From NCBI RefSeq assembly GCF_022024175.1, contig NZ_CP091794.1, positions 3,100,001 through 3,164,000 on the forward strand: a stretch of DNA of 64,000 nucleotides, read 5' to 3'. This document shows positions 24,186-34,279 of this stretch, in pieces. Position 1 is the first letter of the stretch. Each line of letters opens with the position of its first letter. The notes beneath the pieces are model-generated. The model saw nothing but the letters and a program-made list of their open reading frames with translations. It did not search any database and was not told the origin of the DNA. The position numbers were made by a program, and so were the translations under genes. Source of the stretch: Prevotella communis. GTDB lineage: Bacteria; Bacteroidota; Bacteroidia; Bacteroidales; Bacteroidaceae.

Positions 24186-25634
24186 TTATTCCTCGCTGAC
24201 AATGTCCTTGCCGAACTTAGTGAGACCTTTCTTGAATTTGTTGAACCAGCTGTTCTCCTTCTTCAAGCGACGTTGCTCTTCTTCCTGCAAACGTCTCATC
24301 TCCTCTTCGGCAGCTTCTTCAGCTTCTTTCTTACGACGAGCCTCCTCGGCAGCACGTTCTTCTTCCTGAGCCGTACGGATAGTACCGGTCTCAATCTCAT
24401 GAATTTGACGCGGTCTGCGTTCCGGAGCAACCTGCTCCTCATGTTCCTCCTCATCAAACAGATTTCCATTAGGATCAATATCCCTGCCTGCGCAGTTGAT
24501 ATCACCCTTTATCAGCAGACCGAGTACGGTGTTATACATACCGTTGTGAGACCTGATCTGCTCGATGCTGGAATTAACTGTTGCAGTAACAAACTTAGCA
24601 ACACGGATTTTATCAACATGAGTGTACTTCGTGAAAGCAACCTCAATATTCTTCATGTTTGCGCCGCCACCAGTCAGGATGATGCCACCCAGCAGTTTAT
24701 CGTAGTATTCAGCAGGAATCTGATAACGGACATTCTCGATAATCTCCTCCACGCGAGCCTCGACAATCTCAATGAAGCGACGAGCTTCTATCTGACGGTC
24801 AGAATCGATAGAGTATTTCATCTCAGGATCAATATCATTATTATCCGTATAGGCAGAACCATAATTCAGTTTCATCTTCTCGGCATCACTCTCCTCCATC
24901 TGAAGTGAGGCAATATCCTTCGTGACATTGTTGGAGCCCAAAGGAATAACGACCAGATGACGGAGCACATTCTTCCAGAATACAGATACTGTTGTCGTGT
25001 CGGCACCGATATCAACCAGTGCACATCCAGAACGCTTCTCAGCCTCTGTCAACACCACATTTGCCAATGCCAGAGGAGCCAGATACATATCTGCAACCTT
25101 AATATTGGCTGCCTCAAAACATTTGTTCAGGTTCTGGAAGAACGATGTACGTTCAAGGATATTCAGGAAATTACCTTCGAGGTGATTGGCACGGATACCC
25201 ACAGGATCCATCTGCAACTGCGTATCAACACGATACTCTTGCTCGGCAACATCCAGAATCTTCTTGTCAGGATAATCAAGCCCCCAGTTGGCATCCATCA
25301 GTTCCACCACCATCTCCTGTGTGATAATACAATCACCAGGGAAATCCTTCACAATAGTGTTCTTGACACTGCGAATAGACTGGCCACCGACACCCACGAA
25401 TACCTGAGTGATACGTGTCTTCAGCTGTGTTTCCAGTTTCTTGACGATAGATGTCAGACACTGAGCAGTCTTGTCAATGTTGTAAACAACACCCTTGCGG
25501 ATGAATGAGGACGAATCTTCCCGCACCAGTGCCAGGACACTGATGCTGCCATCGGGCTTTTTCTGTCCGGCAATACCCGTCACCTTGGATGAACCGAGTT
25601 CAATTGCAACGATAAAATCCTTAATTTCAGCCAT
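24186..25634 (-). CDS. ftsA: Cell division protein FtsA
   Basis: 482 aa. Actin-like protein that tethers FtsZ to the membrane. The ATPase phosphate-1 motif is AIELGSSKVTGIAG at the N-terminus. DIGADTTTVSVF and GIILTGGGANMKNIE are the phosphate-2 and adenosine motifs. Unlike E. coli FtsA, it has a long Glu/Arg-rich coiled-coil insert (about residues 410-460) before an amphipathic C-terminal helix (SWFNKFKKGLTKFGKDIV). Lies between ftsQ and ftsZ in the dcw operon. Confidence 0.97.
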   Translation of the reverse strand: MAEIKDFIVAIELGSSKVTGIAGQKKPDGSISVLALVREDSSSFIRKGVVYNIDKTAQCLTSIVKKLETQLKTRITQVFVGVGGQSIRSVKNTIVKDFPGDCIITQEMVVELMDANWGLDYPDKKILDVAEQEYRVDTQLQMDPVGIRANHLEGNFLNILERTSFFQNLNKCFEAANIKVADMYLAPLALANVVLTEAEKRSGCALVDIGADTTTVSVFWKNVLRHLVVIPLGSNNVTKDIASLQMEESDAEKMKLNYGSAYTDNNDIDPEMKYSIDSDRQIEARRFIEIVEARVEEIIENVRYQIPAEYYDKLLGGIILTGGGANMKNIEVAFTKYTHVDKIRVAKFVTATVNSSIEQIRSHNGMYNTVLGLLIKGDINCAGRDIDPNGNLFDEEEHEEQVAPERRPRQIHEIETGTIRTAQEEERAAEEARRKKEAEEAAEEEMRRLQEEEQRRLKKENSWFNKFKKGLTKFGKDIVSEE

Positions 25635-25647
25635 AATATATTATCTT

Positions 25648-26385
25648 TTATTTTCTTTTACACACTATCTGATTATCAAACTCAACGCTGACACGAGAAT
25701 ATTTATTCCAGCCAGCCTGCATTAGACCATAACGATAGAATTTTTGCAGGCGCTCCAACTTCTTTTCCACACCATCCGGCTGACCGATATAGGCAATATG
25801 CCCACCCACACGAGGCACAATCTCCACCGAACCGTCAGTCAGCACATTCAACTGAACAATCTGATTCTTCCAGAACGGGTTGGAGAGAATGATATTGGCC
25901 ATTGGCACCAGTCTTTTCTCTGCATATAGTTTATTGATGTGACCAGTCGCTATAATCAGATTACAGGAATAGTCTGTACTGGGCATTGGCTTTCCATGAT
26001 TATCCACATAAAAGTCCTCTCCTTGGTCATTCATAACCCTGACCACAGGAATACGCTGACGGACATCGATACATACCAAGCCATTCTGCCCTTTATAGCA
26101 CTGCACGTCTTCTATCAGTTCCTTAGACTGCAGCGTCTCCTCTATCTGTCGGAGATTTATCTTCTCCATCGACTGACCAATAGGGCTGATAGCATCATGA
26201 TTGAGCATGAACTTAATATCGGCCTCACTGAGGAATCCTTCAACGACACTTTTCTCTATGTTGATACGAATATCCCGGCACACACGTCCGGCATCCGGCT
26301 TATTAAACGCCGTCATGGCCAGGACGAGATATACGCCCAGCACAATATTCAAGGTACCAAATGCAATTTTCTTCCAGTTCATCAA
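25648..26385 (-). CDS. ftsQ: Cell division protein FtsQ/DivIB
   Basis: 245 aa. One N-terminal membrane helix (IAFGTLNIVLGVYLVLAMTAF) and a periplasmic domain with a degenerate POTRA region (about 45-115) and the FtsQ beta domain (LSNPFWKNQIVQLNVL). It joins the FtsL/FtsB complex that triggers septal wall synthesis. The sequence is weakly conserved, as usual for the family. Position between murC and ftsA is the strongest support. Confidence 0.9.
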   Translation of the reverse strand: MMNWKKIAFGTLNIVLGVYLVLAMTAFNKPDAGRVCRDIRINIEKSVVEGFLSEADIKFMLNHDAISPIGQSMEKINLRQIEETLQSKELIEDVQCYKGQNGLVCIDVRQRIPVVRVMNDQGEDFYVDNHGKPMPSTDYSCNLIIATGHINKLYAEKRLVPMANIILSNPFWKNQIVQLNVLTDGSVEIVPRVGGHIAYIGQPDGVEKKLERLQKFYRYGLMQAGWNKYSRVSVEFDNQIVCKRK

Positions 26386-26406
26386 CTATTCCACGATAAG
26401 AGCATT

Positions 26407-27786
26407 TTAGTTTTTATTACTCTGCAACACCTTGGCCATCTGTGGAACCTGGTTATCCAGGTCACCGGCACCAAGTACGATAAGGACATCGAACGAACGG
26501 CTCTTGATGAAGGACAGCACGTCATCCTTGTTGATGAGCTGCTTCTTAACCCCAGGGGCCAGACGATCGTAGATCAGCTGTGAAGTAACGCCTTCTATAG
26601 GCAATTCACGGGCAGGATAGATCTCTGTCAGAATCACTTCATCCAACTGACTCAGCGCATCAGCGAAATCCTGGTAGAAATCGCGGGTACGTGTATAGAG
26701 ATGGGGTTGAAAGATAGCCGTGATATGACGATCTTTATATAGTTCACGAATGCTACGCGCACTCTGATAGATTTCTTTGGGATGGTGAGCATAGTCTGAG
26801 AGGAACACCAGCTTATCGGTCTTGATCTTAAAATCAAAACGGCGGTCTACTCCTCCATAGGTCTGCATACCATAACGCAACTCCTCTGCCGTACAGCCAT
26901 TGAGTTGTGCCATTGCCATCGCAGCAATACCATTTTCAATATTGATAGGAATAGGCTGACCCAGTTGCACATTCAACACATTCTCGACAGGAGAGATAAA
27001 GTCGAACGTAATCTCACCATTCTCTATCTTGATATTCTCAGCATGGAAGTCACCCTCGTTAAGAGAATAGTCATAACGCTTCACACCATCCTGCAAGTGC
27101 TCCTTCATCTCCAAGTCGCGGTGAATAATCAGGGCACCACCAGGCTGGATCAACTCTGTGTAATGACGGAAACTCTCCAGATAAGCCTCCTTTGTACCAT
27201 AGATATCCAGATGATCAGGGTCTGTCGATGTGATAACCGTCATCCAAGGTGACAGCCAATGGAAAGAACGGTCGAACTCATCGGCCTCGATCACCACATA
27301 TTCCGAATCAGAGACAATATAATTGGTACCATAGTTTTTGGTGATACCACCTAGGAAAGCATTACAATCCAGATGACTCTGGTGCATGATATGTGCACAC
27401 ATGCTTGACGTTGTTGTCTTACCGTGAGTTCCTGCCACACAAAGTCCTTTCATCTGACGGGTCAGTGTACCCAGCACCTGCGCACGTTTCTGTATTTCAA
27501 AACCATTCTCGCGGAAATAGCACAACTCCTGATGCTCTGCCGGGATAGCTGGGGTATAAACCACCAGGCAATGTTCCTTGTCCTTACATGCATGAGGAAT
27601 CAAATCCACGTTTTCCTCATAATGAATCAAGGCGCCCTCCTTCTCCAGACGACGGGTCAGATCCGAAGGTGTTTTATCATAACCTGCTACAATCAGGCCA
27701 CGATGAATGAAATAACGTACCAGTGCACTCATACCTATACCACCGGCACCAACGAAATATACAGCTTTTATATCCTTTGCTTCCAT
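26407..27786 (-). CDS. murC: UDP-N-acetylmuramate--L-alanine ligase
   Basis: 459 aa. It adds L-Ala to UDP-MurNAc. The nucleotide-binding start VYFVGAGGIGMSALVRYF, P-loop AGTHGKTTTSSM near residue 118 and DYAHHPKEI in the C-terminal domain are MurC hallmarks. Lies 9 bp downstream of murG in the cluster. Confidence 0.97.
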   Translation of the reverse strand: MEAKDIKAVYFVGAGGIGMSALVRYFIHRGLIVAGYDKTPSDLTRRLEKEGALIHYEENVDLIPHACKDKEHCLVVYTPAIPAEHQELCYFRENGFEIQKRAQVLGTLTRQMKGLCVAGTHGKTTTSSMCAHIMHQSHLDCNAFLGGITKNYGTNYIVSDSEYVVIEADEFDRSFHWLSPWMTVITSTDPDHLDIYGTKEAYLESFRHYTELIQPGGALIIHRDLEMKEHLQDGVKRYDYSLNEGDFHAENIKIENGEITFDFISPVENVLNVQLGQPIPINIENGIAAMAMAQLNGCTAEELRYGMQTYGGVDRRFDFKIKTDKLVFLSDYAHHPKEIYQSARSIRELYKDRHITAIFQPHLYTRTRDFYQDFADALSQLDEVILTEIYPARELPIEGVTSQLIYDRLAPGVKKQLINKDDVLSFIKSRSFDVLIVLGAGDLDNQVPQMAKVLQSNKN

Positions 27787-27795
27787 TTTCTTATT

Positions 27796-28908
27796 TTACT
27801 CTGCTCCTGCGAGTTTTAATACTTCTTTAGCTATAACTTTTGCTGAGTTGGGATAGCCCATCTTCAGCACATTCTCACTTAATGACTCCAATAATGCAGC
27901 ATCATTCACCACGTCAACAGCCATTGGAATCAGCTTCTCGGCAGCCTCATTATCCTTGACGCACAAGGCAGCGCCATTCTTCACCAACGCCATTGCATTC
28001 TTGGTCTGATGATCTTCTGCAACATTAGGACTTGGCACCAGTATAACGGCCTTTCCTATCAGGCAAAACTCAGAGATACTGCTGGCGCCTGCCCTGCTGA
28101 TAACCAGGTCGGCGGCACGATAGGCAGCACCCATGTCTGCAATAAAATCGCTCACCACAAGGTTCTCAGGACAGCCCTCCTGTTCCAGTTTCTCAGCAAT
28201 CTGTGCACTATAATATTTTCCTGTCTGCCAGATAAACTGAACACCAGAATGACGAATCTCATCCAAGTGTTGCAACACACTCTCGTTGATTGTACGTGCA
28301 CCCAGACTACCTCCTACCAGGAGAACTGTTCTCTTGTCGGCCTGCAAGCCAAACGACTGAAGTGCTTCTTCACGGGTTATTTTCGTATCCAGCAATGACT
28401 GGCGAACAGGATTGCCTGTCATCATAATCTTATCCTTGGGGAAGAAACGTTCCATTCCTTCGTATGCCACACAGATCTTTGCAGCCTTGGAAGCCAGTTT
28501 CTTATTAGCCAGTCCAGCATATCCATTCTGTTCCTGCAACAAGGTAGGAATACCCAGACTATTGGCAGCACCCAAAGCCGCACTACTGGCATAGCCGCCT
28601 ACACCCACAGCAACCTGAGGCTTAAATTCACGTAGCAGCTTCTTGGCCATTCGCTTACTTTTCAGATAATCCAAAGCCACGCCGATGTTTCCCGGTTTCC
28701 ACAACGGACGCAGGAATCCACGAATAGGAAGGCCGACAATCTCATAGCCTGCCTGCGGTACTCGCTGCATCTCCATACGACCCTCGGCACCAACAAACAA
28801 TATCTTAGCATCTGGACGCAACTCGCGTACAGCATTTGCAATAGACACGGCAGGGAATATATGACCTCCTGTGCCACCACCACTAATTACTACTCTTAAT
28901 TCTTTCAT
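27796..28908 (-). CDS. murG: UDP-GlcNAc:undecaprenyl-PP-MurNAc-pentapeptide GlcNAc transferase
   Basis: 370 aa. Peripheral inner-membrane glycosyltransferase that makes lipid II from lipid I. The N-terminal glycine-rich loop GGGTGGHIFPAVSIA and the C-terminal donor-binding ISRAGASSISEF with LVPSPNVAEDHQTKNA are present. Its ATG overlaps the ftsW stop as ATGA (28905-28908), so translation of the two is coupled. Confidence 0.97.
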   Translation of the reverse strand: MKELRVVISGGGTGGHIFPAVSIANAVRELRPDAKILFVGAEGRMEMQRVPQAGYEIVGLPIRGFLRPLWKPGNIGVALDYLKSKRMAKKLLREFKPQVAVGVGGYASSAALGAANSLGIPTLLQEQNGYAGLANKKLASKAAKICVAYEGMERFFPKDKIMMTGNPVRQSLLDTKITREEALQSFGLQADKRTVLLVGGSLGARTINESVLQHLDEIRHSGVQFIWQTGKYYSAQIAEKLEQEGCPENLVVSDFIADMGAAYRAADLVISRAGASSISEFCLIGKAVILVPSPNVAEDHQTKNAMALVKNGAALCVKDNEAAEKLIPMAVDVVNDAALLESLSENVLKMGYPNSAKVIAKEVLKLAGAE

Positions 28909-30182
28909 ACTTCTGCAGTTTTTACAGACTGGTCTTTACGTTTTGCACTACGGCTGACACTCAAGATGACGCCAATATAGGCACAGTTCACAATCGTCGA
29001 TGTACCACCTTTCGAGACGAGAGGCAACGGCTGACCGGTGACGATACCAAAGTCAACAGCCACACACATATTGATGACTGCCTGGAACACCAGCAGCAAC
29101 GTCAGTCCCATCACAAGAAAAGCAGGGAAGTTATTCTCACATCTACTGGCTATACGCGCAGCCCTGAACAAGAGGATGACATATAGGAACACCACGGCTA
29201 TAGCACCAACCAGTCCCATCTCTTCAATGATAATCGCATAGATAAAATCGGAGAAAGCCTGTGGCAGATAATCACGCTCCACAGAGTTACCGGGTCCTTT
29301 ACCGATGATACCTGATGACGCAATGGCAAAGTTGGCATGAGTCACCTGGAAGTTCTTATCGGTCACCTTGTACTCCTCGGCAGGAACATTCTTGTCTTCC
29401 TTACCTGCAATACGGTTCTTCCAAGTCCAGAAACGGTGGGTCAACTTTTCCCATCCAGATCTGTCTTTTTTCTCCGAACTCTTTACCACCTGTTCTGTCT
29501 GTCCGTTAGCCTGAGCCTGTTCCAGTTCCTGGCCTTCCTTATCTAATTTGGCCATCCAGAACACCAGTCCTAGGAATATAGCAACAAGCAAAACAAGTAC
29601 ACCCGTCAACTTACCCATCTGTCTCAATGGAACACGGGCAATAAACATCATGACAAAGATAACACTGAAGAGCAATACTGCCGTTGACAGGTTCTCAAGA
29701 CCAATCAACATCGTAGCTGGTACCACCAACCAAAGCACATACTTCATGGCAGTGGGATCTGCACCACTCTCGTCCTCGCGCTGCATCGCACTGAGAATCT
29801 GCGCAGCCGTCAAGACCATCGTTCCCTTGGCAATCTCTGAAGGTTGGAACGTGAATCCAGGCAATTGGATAACGCGGTTGGCACCATTGATACTCTCACC
29901 ACCTATCAATACCCACAACAGAGTGGCATAGGTAAGAACCAGCATCAAAGGCGTCAGCAGCTTGAAATATCTGCATGGGATATTCAGCGTGATGATAGCC
30001 ACGCCCACACCCACAAGAATCATCGCCGTGTGATAAATCAACGGCATCATATAGTTATGGGTTTTATAGGTCAGCGTACTCGAGGCAGAGAACACCTCGA
30101 CGATGCTGATAAGACAAAGGAACAGGAACACCGTCCATATACCTTTATCGCCCTTGAAGAGATTGCCAATTTTCTTTTCCAT
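28905..30182 (-). CDS. ftsW: Septal peptidoglycan glycosyltransferase FtsW
   Basis: 425 aa, SEDS family polymerase with about ten membrane helices. Conserved blocks are GGESINGANRVIQLPGFTFQPSE, NFAIASSGIIGKGPGNS and the catalytic-side DFIYAIIIEEMGLVGA. An extracytoplasmic loop around residues 215-275 is unusually long and charged (Lys/Glu-rich), which fits the Bacteroidota form. Works with FtsI, encoded upstream. Confidence 0.95.
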   Translation of the reverse strand: MEKKIGNLFKGDKGIWTVFLFLCLISIVEVFSASSTLTYKTHNYMMPLIYHTAMILVGVGVAIITLNIPCRYFKLLTPLMLVLTYATLLWVLIGGESINGANRVIQLPGFTFQPSEIAKGTMVLTAAQILSAMQREDESGADPTAMKYVLWLVVPATMLIGLENLSTAVLLFSVIFVMMFIARVPLRQMGKLTGVLVLLVAIFLGLVFWMAKLDKEGQELEQAQANGQTEQVVKSSEKKDRSGWEKLTHRFWTWKNRIAGKEDKNVPAEEYKVTDKNFQVTHANFAIASSGIIGKGPGNSVERDYLPQAFSDFIYAIIIEEMGLVGAIAVVFLYVILLFRAARIASRCENNFPAFLVMGLTLLLVFQAVINMCVAVDFGIVTGQPLPLVSKGGTSTIVNCAYIGVILSVSRSAKRKDQSVKTAEV

Positions 30183-30184
30183 TC

Positions 30185-31516
30185 CTATAGATTTCTTACC
30201 AATTCCTTGAATTGCTCTCCACGATCCTCCATATTCTTAAAGAGGTCGAACGATGCACAGCATGGCGACAGGAGTACTGTCTCACCAGGGCTGGCCAACT
30301 CATAGCAAGCTTCCACACACTCCTTCATTGAGTGCGTATCACGAACGGGAAGGCCGAGCGCATCGAAGTTATCGTGCAGTTTCTTATTGTCAGCTCCAAG
30401 ATATACCAATGCAGAACATTTCTCGCGGATGAGCGGTTTGATGGGATCATAGTCATTACCCTTATCCTTACCACCTACAATCAGCACCACCTTGGTTTTC
30501 ATGGAGTCGAGTGCATACCAGCAGGCATCCACATTCGTAGCCTTGGAATCGTTCACATAATGAACGCCACGCACAGTAGCAACTTTCTCCAGACGGTGTT
30601 CCACTCCGGGGAAGTCACTGAGTGACTGGCGGATGATATCCTTCTTGATACCTGCGATATCACCAGCAATACCTGCAGCCAGCGAGTTATAGATATTATG
30701 ACGTCCCGTCAGACTCAGCTGTTCCTGCTCCATGTTAAACGGTTCCGGCTGTTCAATGGTGTATTCTCCCTCAGAGATATAACCGATAGAGCCTTTCTCC
30801 TTCAGCTCAGAGAACGGATACTGAATAGCCTGGATGTCGTATTTCTGCAACTCACGCTGGATGATGGGATCATCATTCCAGTAGATGAAGGCATCGTCAG
30901 GTGTCTGATTCTGGATGATACGCATCTTGGCATCCACATAGTTCTGCATCTCAAAATTATAGCGATCCAGATGGTCGGGCGTGATGTTGAGCAGAATAGC
31001 AATATTAGCATGGAACTCATACATATTGTCCAACTGGAACGAAGACAGTTCGATGATATAATACTCATGCGGATCCTCTGCCACCTGCAGAGCCAACGAG
31101 TTTCCGATATTGCCAGCCAGACCGGCATCGTAGCCAGCCTTCTTGAAAATATGATAGACCAGCGAGGTCGTTGTTGTCTTACCATTTGAACCCGTGATAC
31201 AAATCATCTTCGAATTGGTATAGCGACCAGCAAACTCAATCTCGCTGATAATGCCAATACCCTTCTCTACAGCCTTCTTAACCATAGGAGCCGTCTCGGG
31301 GATACCAGGACTCTTGATAATCTCATCGGCATTCAGAATCAGCGACTCCGTATGCTGTCCCTCTTCCCAAACAATCTGGTGGTCGTCAAGCATCTGCTTA
31401 TAGCGCGGGGCTATCTTCGACATGTCTGAAACAAACACGTCAAAACCCTCTTTCTTCGCCAGAATAGCTGCTCCGGCACCACTCTCACCTGCTCCTAAAA
31501 CTACAATTCTTTTCAT
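30185..31516 (-). CDS. murD: UDP-N-acetylmuramoylalanine--D-glutamate ligase
   Basis: 443 aa from the ATG at 31516. It adds D-Glu to UDP-MurNAc-L-Ala. VVLGAGESGAGAAILAKK opens the protein, the P-loop is ITGSNGKTTTTSL near residue 108, and NDSKATNVDA and LSPCCASFDLF lie in the C-terminal domain. A longer frame to 31615 is rejected because this ATG overlaps the mraY stop as ATGA (31513-31516). Confidence 0.97.
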   Translation of the reverse strand: MKRIVVLGAGESGAGAAILAKKEGFDVFVSDMSKIAPRYKQMLDDHQIVWEEGQHTESLILNADEIIKSPGIPETAPMVKKAVEKGIGIISEIEFAGRYTNSKMICITGSNGKTTTTSLVYHIFKKAGYDAGLAGNIGNSLALQVAEDPHEYYIIELSSFQLDNMYEFHANIAILLNITPDHLDRYNFEMQNYVDAKMRIIQNQTPDDAFIYWNDDPIIQRELQKYDIQAIQYPFSELKEKGSIGYISEGEYTIEQPEPFNMEQEQLSLTGRHNIYNSLAAGIAGDIAGIKKDIIRQSLSDFPGVEHRLEKVATVRGVHYVNDSKATNVDACWYALDSMKTKVVLIVGGKDKGNDYDPIKPLIREKCSALVYLGADNKKLHDNFDALGLPVRDTHSMKECVEACYELASPGETVLLSPCCASFDLFKNMEDRGEQFKELVRNL

Positions 31517-32784
31517 CGTATCTTCAATGTTATAATAGTCAATGCCGCCAGGATAATGGTTGTTATCCAGAAGCGGATAGTGATTTTCGACTCGTGGAAA
31601 GGACGATGTGGCCAACCTTTCAGAATATAACGCGACGTTGAATCAAGCTGTGAGTCGAGTTTTCTGAACGTATCGTGAATAGGCGTTGCACGGAACACGC
31701 GCACACGCTGTCCTTTTTTCTTCATGAACTTAAACCACTGGGTCTGGATGATAACACTCAGGCTTTCCACGAAGAAGATGCCACATAAGATTGGCAACAT
31801 CAACTCCTTGTGGATAATCACAGCACCCACACCGATAACACCACCAATAGTCAAAGAACCGGTGTCGCCCATGAAAATCTGTGCAGGGAAGGCATTATAC
31901 CACAGGAAACCTACCATCGCACCGACAAAGGCACTCAAGAACACTACCAGTTCCTCACTATGAGGGATATACATGATATCGAAATAAGAGGCAAATCCTA
32001 TATGCGACGATATATAGGCCAATATACCTAAGACGGCACCTATAACAGCTGAGTTTCCTGCACACATACCATCCATACCATCATTCAAATTGGCACCATT
32101 CGACACTGCCGTCACCACAAGAATAGTCATCAGGACGAAGACAATCCATCCTGCAGCCACCTTGTGCTTTCCTACAAACGACATCACGTCTGAGTAACTC
32201 AGGTTATGGTGTTTTATAAATGGTATCGTTGTCTTCAAGGACTTATGGGCCACAGATTCATGCTTCACCACTTCCGTTCTGTTCTGCTGCGGTACACTTA
32301 CATTCTCGCGCATCACCACGTCAGGACTCAGATAGAGCACAATACCAACAATGAATCCGATAGAAACCTGACCCACAATCTTATATTTTCCCTTCAAACC
32401 TTCTTTGTTCCGACGGAATATCTTGATGTAGTCATCCATGAAGCCGAGGAATCCCAGCCATATCGTGGTGACCACCATCAGAATCAGATAGATGTTACGG
32501 ATACGCCCTAACAGGAGTACAGGCACCAGAATACTGACAATGATAATGAGGCCACCCATTGTGGGCACACCTTTCTTCTCGACGCCAAAGGGATCGATAG
32601 ACGGATCACGCTCAGTCTCGAAAATCTTGCGACGCTTCATCCATTTGATGAAGAACTCACCAAACCAGGCAGAGATAACCAGAGAGAAAATCAAAGCCAG
32701 AAGGGCACGGAAAGAGATATAACTCCACAGGTGACTTCCTGGAATATTGTATTGCTCTAAGAATCTGAACAGATAGTATAGCAT
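31513..32784 (-). CDS. mraY: Phospho-N-acetylmuramoyl-pentapeptide-transferase
   Basis: 423 aa, about ten membrane helices. It forms lipid I on undecaprenyl phosphate. KGVPTMGGL and the aspartate cluster GFMDDYIKI and NGANLNDGMDGM are the metal and substrate motifs, and FMGDTGSLTIGG is the third block. It is about 60 residues longer than E. coli MraY because of an insert near residues 155-195, as in other Bacteroidota. Coupled to murD by overlapping stop and start. Confidence 0.97.
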   Translation of the reverse strand: MLYYLFRFLEQYNIPGSHLWSYISFRALLALIFSLVISAWFGEFFIKWMKRRKIFETERDPSIDPFGVEKKGVPTMGGLIIIVSILVPVLLLGRIRNIYLILMVVTTIWLGFLGFMDDYIKIFRRNKEGLKGKYKIVGQVSIGFIVGIVLYLSPDVVMRENVSVPQQNRTEVVKHESVAHKSLKTTIPFIKHHNLSYSDVMSFVGKHKVAAGWIVFVLMTILVVTAVSNGANLNDGMDGMCAGNSAVIGAVLGILAYISSHIGFASYFDIMYIPHSEELVVFLSAFVGAMVGFLWYNAFPAQIFMGDTGSLTIGGVIGVGAVIIHKELMLPILCGIFFVESLSVIIQTQWFKFMKKKGQRVRVFRATPIHDTFRKLDSQLDSTSRYILKGWPHRPFHESKITIRFWITTIILAALTIITLKIR

Positions 32785-32815
32785 ATTCTCTATTTTTTAC
32801 GTTACAATAAACTTC

Positions 32816-34270
32816 TTATGCCTCAAAGATTTCCTTTACCACCTCACGGTCATCAAAATGGTGCTTCACGCCCTTGATTTCCTGATAGTCCTCATGGCCC
32901 TTACCAGCAATCAGGATCACATCGCCTTTCTGAGCCAGCATACAAGCCGTACGGATAGCCTCCTTACGGTCAACGATACTCACCACCTTCTTCATCTGCT
33001 TCGAATCCAGTCCGGCCAACATATCATTGATGATATCCTGTGGTTCCTCGAAACGGGGGTTGTCACTTGTGATGATAACACGGTCACTCTGCTTGACAGC
33101 CTCTTGAGCCATCAGCGGACGCTTACCCTTGTCACGATTGCCACCAGCGCCACAGACGGTGATGATCTTTCCTTCCTTACCATCCAACACTTCATGAATG
33201 GCCTTCAGCACGTTCTCCAATGCATCAGGCGTATGAGCATAGTCAACGACAGCCGTATAACCCTCTGGCGAATGGATTGGTTCCAAACGACCTGCCACAC
33301 TCTTCAACGTGCTGAGCACCAAGAGTATCTCCTCTGGTTTCTCACCCAGCATCACAGCGGCGCCATAGACAGCAAGCAGGTTGCTTACATTAAACTTACC
33401 AATAAACTGTACACCTACCTCATGGCCATCAACTTCCAGATACATACCTTCGAAATGACACTCTATGATACGTGCCTTGAAGTCGGCCATCGTACGGATG
33501 CTATAGGTCTTCACGGTAGCCTTGGTGTTCTGCACCATAAACATGCCATTCTTATCGTCAGCATTGGTGATAGCAAAAGCGCCCTTTGGCAACATATCAA
33601 AGAAAGCCTTCTTCGCATCACGGTAGTTCTCTACCGTCTTATGATAATCCAGATGGTCACGAGTCAGATTCGTGAAGATACCACCTGCAAATGTCAGTCC
33701 GCCAATACGCTTCTGGGCAATGGCATGACTGGAGCACTCCATGAAGACATACTGACAACCTGCATCTACCATTCGGTGAAGCAAGTTATTCAACTCAATA
33801 GGATCTGGTGTTGTATGACTGGCAGGCACAGGCTCACCCTCGATATAGTTGCATACCGTTGAGAGCAGTCCGCACTTATAACCCAGTTTGCGGAACATAT
33901 TATATAATAAGGTGGCGATGGTGGTCTTGCCATTGGTTCCCGTAACACCGACCAACTTCAGTTTCGACGTTGGGTCACCATGGAAGGTGGTTGCCACCTG
34001 GCCAACCACGGCCTCCGTTGAGGCCACCTGTACATAGCATACCTGTGGCTGACGCTCATCTGGCATATCTTCACACAAGATAGCAGATGCTCCCAGCTCA
34101 ATAGCTTTTTGGATATACTGATGACCATCTGTCTGTGTGCCTTTAATAGCCACAAACAGATGTCCTGCTGCAACTTTTCTTGAGTCAATATCAACATCCT
34201 TGATATCTACATCCGTAGATCCGGCGATGCTTTTGACTTCAATATTCTTTAATAGTTCTTCAAGTATCAT
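32816..34270 (-). CDS. murE: UDP-MurNAc-L-Ala-D-Glu--meso-diaminopimelate ligase
   Basis: 484 aa. It adds the third stem residue. P-loop [14 protein letters not shown] lies near residue 108. The DNPR motif ([10 protein letters not shown], near residue 405) marks specificity for meso-diaminopimelate rather than lysine, so the wall should be of DAP type. Lies between ftsI and mraY with short gaps. Confidence 0.97.
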   Translation of the reverse strand: MILEELLKNIEVKSIAGSTDVDIKDVDIDSRKVAAGHLFVAIKGTQTDGHQYIQKAIELGASAILCEDMPDERQPQVCYVQVASTEAVVGQVATTFHGDPTSKLKLVGVTGTNGKTTIATLLYNMFRKLGYKCGLLSTVCNYIEGEPVPASHTTPDPIELNNLLHRMVDAGCQYVFMECSSHAIAQKRIGGLTFAGGIFTNLTRDHLDYHKTVENYRDAKKAFFDMLPKGAFAITNADDKNGMFMVQNTKATVKTYSIRTMADFKARIIECHFEGMYLEVDGHEVGVQFIGKFNVSNLLAVYGAAVMLGEKPEEILLVLSTLKSVAGRLEPIHSPEGYTAVVDYAHTPDALENVLKAIHEVLDGKEGKIITVCGAGGNRDKGKRPLMAQEAVKQSDRVIITSDNPRFEEPQDIINDMLAGLDSKQMKKVVSIVDRKEAIRTACMLAQKGDVILIAGKGHEDYQEIKGVKHHFDDREVVKEIFEA

Positions 34271-34279
34271 ATTTAATTA